Source: Rhizobium pisi
GTDB lineage: Bacteria > Pseudomonadota > Alphaproteobacteria > Rhizobiales > Rhizobiaceae
Direction of reading: 5' to 3'
NCBI RefSeq assembly: GCF_003938655.1
Contig: NZ_RJJT01000015.1
Location: 62,001-126,000, forward strand
DNA: 64,000 nucleotides
Positions 59,203-64,000 of this stretch are shown in pieces. The notes below the pieces were generated by a model. That model did not search any database. It was not told where the DNA came from and saw only the letters and a program-made list of their open reading frames with translations. The translations under genes were made by a program, and so were the position numbers. How positions within the stretch are numbered: position 1 is the stretch's first letter; the number at the start of each line of letters is the position of its first letter.

Positions 59203-60675
59203 ATGTCCGCCGAAGGCACGTCATCGCCTCGACTGGCGATTCGCCAGTTTCTCCTCTCGCTCCAATGCCCAGCGCGCATTCTCGTCGCGGTATCGGGCGG
59301 CAGCGATTCCATCGGCCTGCTTCTTCTCCTCGACGAAGCCGTGAAGGCCGCACCCCACCTCAAGATTTCCCTTTGCGCCGCAACCGTCGACCACGCGCTG
59401 CGCGCCGGCTCCGCAGACGAGGCGCGTGAGGTCGCTGCCCTCTGCGCATCGCTCGGCATCCCCCATACTGTCGCGATCTGGCAGGGCGACAAGCCGAAAA
59501 CCGGCATCATGGCGGCCGCCCGGGAGGCCCGCTACAGCCTTTTGGCCGAGGCAGCGGAAGCGCTCGGCGCCAATCTCATCGTCACCGGCCATACCTTCGA
59601 CGACCAGCATGAAACACTGCGGATGCGCGGGATGCGAACGGAGCAGGTTTCATCAGGTATTGCCGATGCGGTCCACTTCGATCGCCGCGTCTGGATATTG
59701 CGACCGCTTCTGTTTTCTACCCGAGCAGATATCCGCACCTTCCTGGAAGAGCGCGGCGTACCGTGGATCGACGACCCGAGCAACGAGGATGCGAAGTACG
59801 AGCGCGTGCGCATGCGCCGACAGCTTTCCGCCGACCTTGCGGCAGGGATGGATGTTCGCCCGACCTGGGAAGAGCGGCTGGCTCTTTCGTCCCGGGGGGG
59901 CGAATGGCTGGATCGGCATTTCCGGCTTCACGGCGGCCTGCTTGGGCACGTGATGCCTGAAGGCCTGAGTGAGGATCGCGCACTCGTCGATTATGCACTC
60001 GGCCGTCTGGCGGCTGTCTTCGGCGGGCAGCCGTTTGCGCCGGGGAGGGCGCAGATGGAGCGCGTTCTTGCTTTCGCCGCCGGCGGTGAACCCGGGCGAA
60101 TGACCGCGGGGGGGGTGGTGTTCGATCTGCGGCGTGATGGGCTTTACCTGGTGCGGGAAAGCCGGGGGATATTGCCTCTGGTATTGCAGCCAGGAGAGGC
60201 TGGGGTTTGGGATGGCAGGTTCGAGGTTGCGAACGACCTGCCATTCGACGTGAAGATAGAGGCGGCGGGCATGACGGCGCAACCTCGTTCCTCCCTCATT
60301 CCTGTGCTTGTCACAGGAATCCAGCCACCGCGCGTCGGCGCGGTGATTGATTCAACGATGCGTGATGCGTCTCCCGCGCCCAAGGACTTGGGCGCACTGG
60401 ATTCCTGTGACGAGCACAGGAATGAGGGAGTAGGCGGGGGCCTTCCCAAGGCAGCATGGAAGCGCGCCATCGCTTCGGCGCCGGCTTTATTCGCCGGAGG
60501 AGCCCCTTTATCCGAGGAATCTGTCCGGATGGTCGAGCTGACGCCCTATTTCGCGCCCTTCGACCGCTTTTTGACACGATTTGATTTCATCTTTGCCAAC
60601 AGGCTTTCGGCTGTTTTCGCAACGGCGCCCTATGCGGGGCTGCCTTTAAGAAGTATTGACGGAAAAACCATCTGA
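59203..60675 (+). CDS. tilS: tRNA(Ile)-lysidine synthase TilS with in-frame repeat insertion
   Basis: A 490-residue enzyme that converts the CAU-anticodon cytidine of tRNA-Ile to lysidine. The PP-loop SGGSDS is near residue 33-38, followed by ATVDHALRAGSADEAREVAALC and GHTFDDQHETLRMR. The ATP-PPase domain (1-~220) is intact. Residues ~363-410 come from a 140-bp palindromic repeat (60291-60430), with low-complexity-like sequence (LVTGIQPPRVGAVIDST). The reading frame crosses it, and the normal C-terminus follows. Rhizobial TilS is otherwise about 430-450 residues. Confidence 0.9.
   Translation: MSAEGTSSPRLAIRQFLLSLQCPARILVAVSGGSDSIGLLLLLDEAVKAAPHLKISLCAATVDHALRAGSADEAREVAALCASLGIPHTVAIWQGDKPKTGIMAAAREARYSLLAEAAEALGANLIVTGHTFDDQHETLRMRGMRTEQVSSGIADAVHFDRRVWILRPLLFSTRADIRTFLEERGVPWIDDPSNEDAKYERVRMRRQLSADLAAGMDVRPTWEERLALSSRGGEWLDRHFRLHGGLLGHVMPEGLSEDRALVDYALGRLAAVFGGQPFAPGRAQMERVLAFAAGGEPGRMTAGGVVFDLRRDGLYLVRESRGILPLVLQPGEAGVWDGRFEVANDLPFDVKIEAAGMTAQPRSSLIPVLVTGIQPPRVGAVIDSTMRDASPAPKDLGALDSCDEHRNEGVGGGLPKAAWKRAIASAPALFAGGAPLSEESVRMVELTPYFAPFDRFLTRFDFIFANRLSAVFATAPYAGLPLRSIDGKTI
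60291..60430. repeat. Palindromic repeat element within tilS
   Basis: Two 34-bp outer arms (60291-60324 and 60397-60430) are inverted copies of each other with one mismatch. Each arm itself folds as ATTCCTGTG/CACAGGAAT. Between them are two smaller hairpins (CACCGCGC/GCGCGGTG and GCGCCCAAG/CTTGGGCGC). From memory, copies of the arm (CTCCCTCATTCCTGTG) are frequent between genes in rhizobia. Here the element is inside a coding sequence and keeps it open. Confidence 0.85.
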
Positions 60676-60688
60676 CCTGGGGGATCGC

Positions 60689-60717
60689 CTTGGCAACAGC
60701 GCGGCGCAACCCTATGT
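60689..60717 (+). promoter_or_regulatory. Putative ftsH promoter
   Basis: CTTGGC and CTATGT are spaced by exactly 17 nt, matching the alphaproteobacterial housekeeping type. Transcription would start near 60724, leaving a ~50-nt leader before ftsH. Confidence 0.6.
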
Positions 60718-60772
60718 TAGAGAAGAATAAGACGGTCGCCATGAGGCGGCTGTTCCAGTGCTGGGGAGTTCG

Positions 60773-62704
<1,932 letters not shown>

Positions 62705-62725
62705 ACGGCGCCAACCAACTCGAAC

Positions 62726-62762
62726 AAGGCCGGATTTCCAAAGCGGGAGATCCGGCCTTTTT
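62726..62762 (+). terminator. ftsH terminator
   Basis: Perfect 10-bp stem AAGGCCGGAT/ATCCGGCCTT with a 14-nt loop, then a T run to 62762. It is 21 bp after the stop. Confidence 0.92.
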
Positions 62763-62945
62763 CATTGGTAACGGGATATAATCATTTTTCTTGCTAATTT
62801 ACGTGCCGATCGCCGCATTTTGTGGCATTCCGCTGAATTGAGGCAAGCATGAATCACGCTTCTGGATTGGCGACATTCCATGGAAGCCAGATCGCTTGGA
62901 ACGATGCGCGGCCTTGAATGGCGCGCGAAAAGCGCAGGAGTGCAG

Positions 62946-64000
62946 ATGAAAAGACGCTATTTCGGGACCGACGGCATTCGCGGCCAATCCAACGTCTTCC
63001 CGATGACGCCGGATCTCGCCATGCGGGTCGGCATTGCCGCCGGCACGATTTTCCGCCGCGGCAACCACCGCCACCGCGTCGTCATCGGCAAGGATACCCG
63101 TCTTTCCGGCTATATGCTGGAGAATGCCATGGTCGCGGGCTTCACGGCCGCCGGCCTCGATGCCTTCATTCTCGGCCCGATCCCGACGCCTGCCGTCGCC
63201 ATGCTGACGCGCTCACTGCGCTGCGATATCGGCGTGATGATCTCCGCTTCGCACAATCCTTACGAGGATAACGGCATCAAGCTCTTCGGCCCCGACGGTT
63301 ACAAGCTTTCCGACGACATCGAGGCCGAGATCGAGGACCTGCTCGAAAAAGACCTGAACCAACAGCTCGCCAAATCCGACGATATCGGCCGCGCCAAGCG
63401 CGTCGATGGCGTGCATGACCGTTATATCGAACATGCCAAGCGCACGCTGCCGCGCGACGTGACATTGCAGGGTCTGAGGATTGCGATCGACTGCGCCAAT
63501 GGCGCTGCCTACAAGGTGGCGCCTGCCGTGCTCTGGGAGCTCGGTGCTGACGTCGTCACCATCGGCAACGAGCCGAACGGCACCAACATCAATCTCAATT
63601 GCGGCTCCACCAGCCCCGTCGCGCTGCAGAAGAAGGTCGACGAAGTGCGCGCCGATATCGGCATCGCCCTCGACGGCGACGCAGACCGCGTCATCATCGT
63701 CGACGAGAACGGTTCGATCGTCGACGGCGACCAGCTGATGGCCGTCATTGCCGAGAGCTGGGCCGAAAGCCAGCAGCTGCGGGGCAACGGGATCGTCGCG
63801 ACCGTGATGTCCAATCTCGGTCTGGAGCGTTTCCTCGAAGGGCGCGGCATGGGACTTGCCCGCACGAAAGTCGGCGACCGTTACGTCGTCGAGCATATGC
63901 GCCAGCACAATTACAATGTCGGCGGTGAACAGTCCGGCCATATCGTGCTCTCGGATTACGGCACGACCGGCGACGGGCTCGTTGCAGCGCTGCAGATCCT
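62946..64000 (+). CDS. glmM: Phosphoglucosamine mutase GlmM, 5' part (cut by window end)
   Basis: The first 351 residues of a ~450-residue enzyme that turns glucosamine-6-phosphate into glucosamine-1-phosphate for peptidoglycan and LPS precursors. It begins MKRRYFGTDGIRG. The phosphoserine loop ISASHNP has the active Ser102; the metal loop DGDADR follows. The sequence continues to the last base of the window in frame. GGAG precedes the ATG at 5 nt. Confidence 0.96.
   Translation, partial: MKRRYFGTDGIRGQSNVFPMTPDLAMRVGIAAGTIFRRGNHRHRVVIGKDTRLSGYMLENAMVAGFTAAGLDAFILGPIPTPAVAMLTRSLRCDIGVMISASHNPYEDNGIKLFGPDGYKLSDDIEAEIEDLLEKDLNQQLAKSDDIGRAKRVDGVHDRYIEHAKRTLPRDVTLQGLRIAIDCANGAAYKVAPAVLWELGADVVTIGNEPNGTNINLNCGSTSPVALQKKVDEVRADIGIALDGDADRVIIVDENGSIVDGDQLMAVIAESWAESQQLRGNGIVATVMSNLGLERFLEGRGMGLARTKVGDRYVVEHMRQHNYNVGGEQSGHIVLSDYGTTGDGLVAALQI

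Overview
The window reads as chromosomal DNA of a fast-growing rhizobium, most likely the Rhizobium etli / R. leguminosarum group. The evidence is high GC with long antisense shadow frames, an rcdA (DUF1465) cell-cycle gene, the acid-tolerance pair lpiA-acvB, a sqdB-sqdD-sqdC sulfolipid operon, 6S RNA directly after zapA, and small palindromic intergenic elements of the kind common in rhizobia. I see no prophage, insertion sequence, CRISPR array, rRNA or tRNA. Genus-level placement is inference.

Layout. 1-6.7 kb: SDR reductase with a TetR repressor and two matching operator copies, a SuhB-type inositol monophosphatase, a MotA/ExbB-like plus OmpA/MotB-like pair, and an ECF42-type sigma factor with its YCII/DGPF partner. 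6.9-13.2 kb: ABC half-transporter, rpmE, rcdA with a candidate small RNA beside it, DUF1192, MFS exporter and a PhzF-like protein. 13.3-22.2 kb: gluconeogenic/glycolytic and pentose-phosphate genes, all on the minus strand (tkt, gap, pgk, class I aldolase), interrupted by a K+/H+ antiporter and two small unknown genes. 22.5-23.5 kb: DUF4164, zapA and 6S RNA. 23.5-31.3 kb: phytase-like esterase, a nucleotide-sugar-type reductase with an HTH regulator, an ArsR-SRPBCC pair, a 6-phosphogluconate dehydrogenase-like gene and an MscS channel.

31.5-35.6 kb: lpiA-acvB, which makes and hydrolyses lysyl-phosphatidylglycerol. 35.6-40.6 kb: DinB-like, NUDIX and phosphoesterase genes, then ruvC-ruvA-ruvB with a VapBC-type toxin-antitoxin pair inserted between ruvC and ruvA. 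40.8-49.6 kb: chemoreceptor, LLM oxidoreductase, yebC, assorted enzymes and the YmdB-like / 5-formyltetrahydrofolate cyclo-ligase pair. 49.7-52.6 kb: sulfolipid operon with 4-bp overlaps. 52.8-59.2 kb: complete Tol-Pal cluster (ybgC, tolQ, tolR, tolA, tolB, pal, cpoB). 59.2-64 kb: tilS, ftsH and the 5' part of glmM.

The most interesting signals are structural rather than a new multi-gene system: (i) a 140-bp palindromic repeat lying in frame inside tilS, adding about 47 residues; (ii) a second, diverged tolA C-terminus left as a relic between tolA and tolB, suggesting past replacement of the TolA tail; (iii) the vapBC insertion into the ruv locus with its own promoter and a perfect 21-bp operator; (iv) a candidate Rho-terminated small RNA next to rcdA; and (v) several precise inverted repeats that look like cognate operators for neighbouring regulators. 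All homology calls are from reading the sequence; no search was run.
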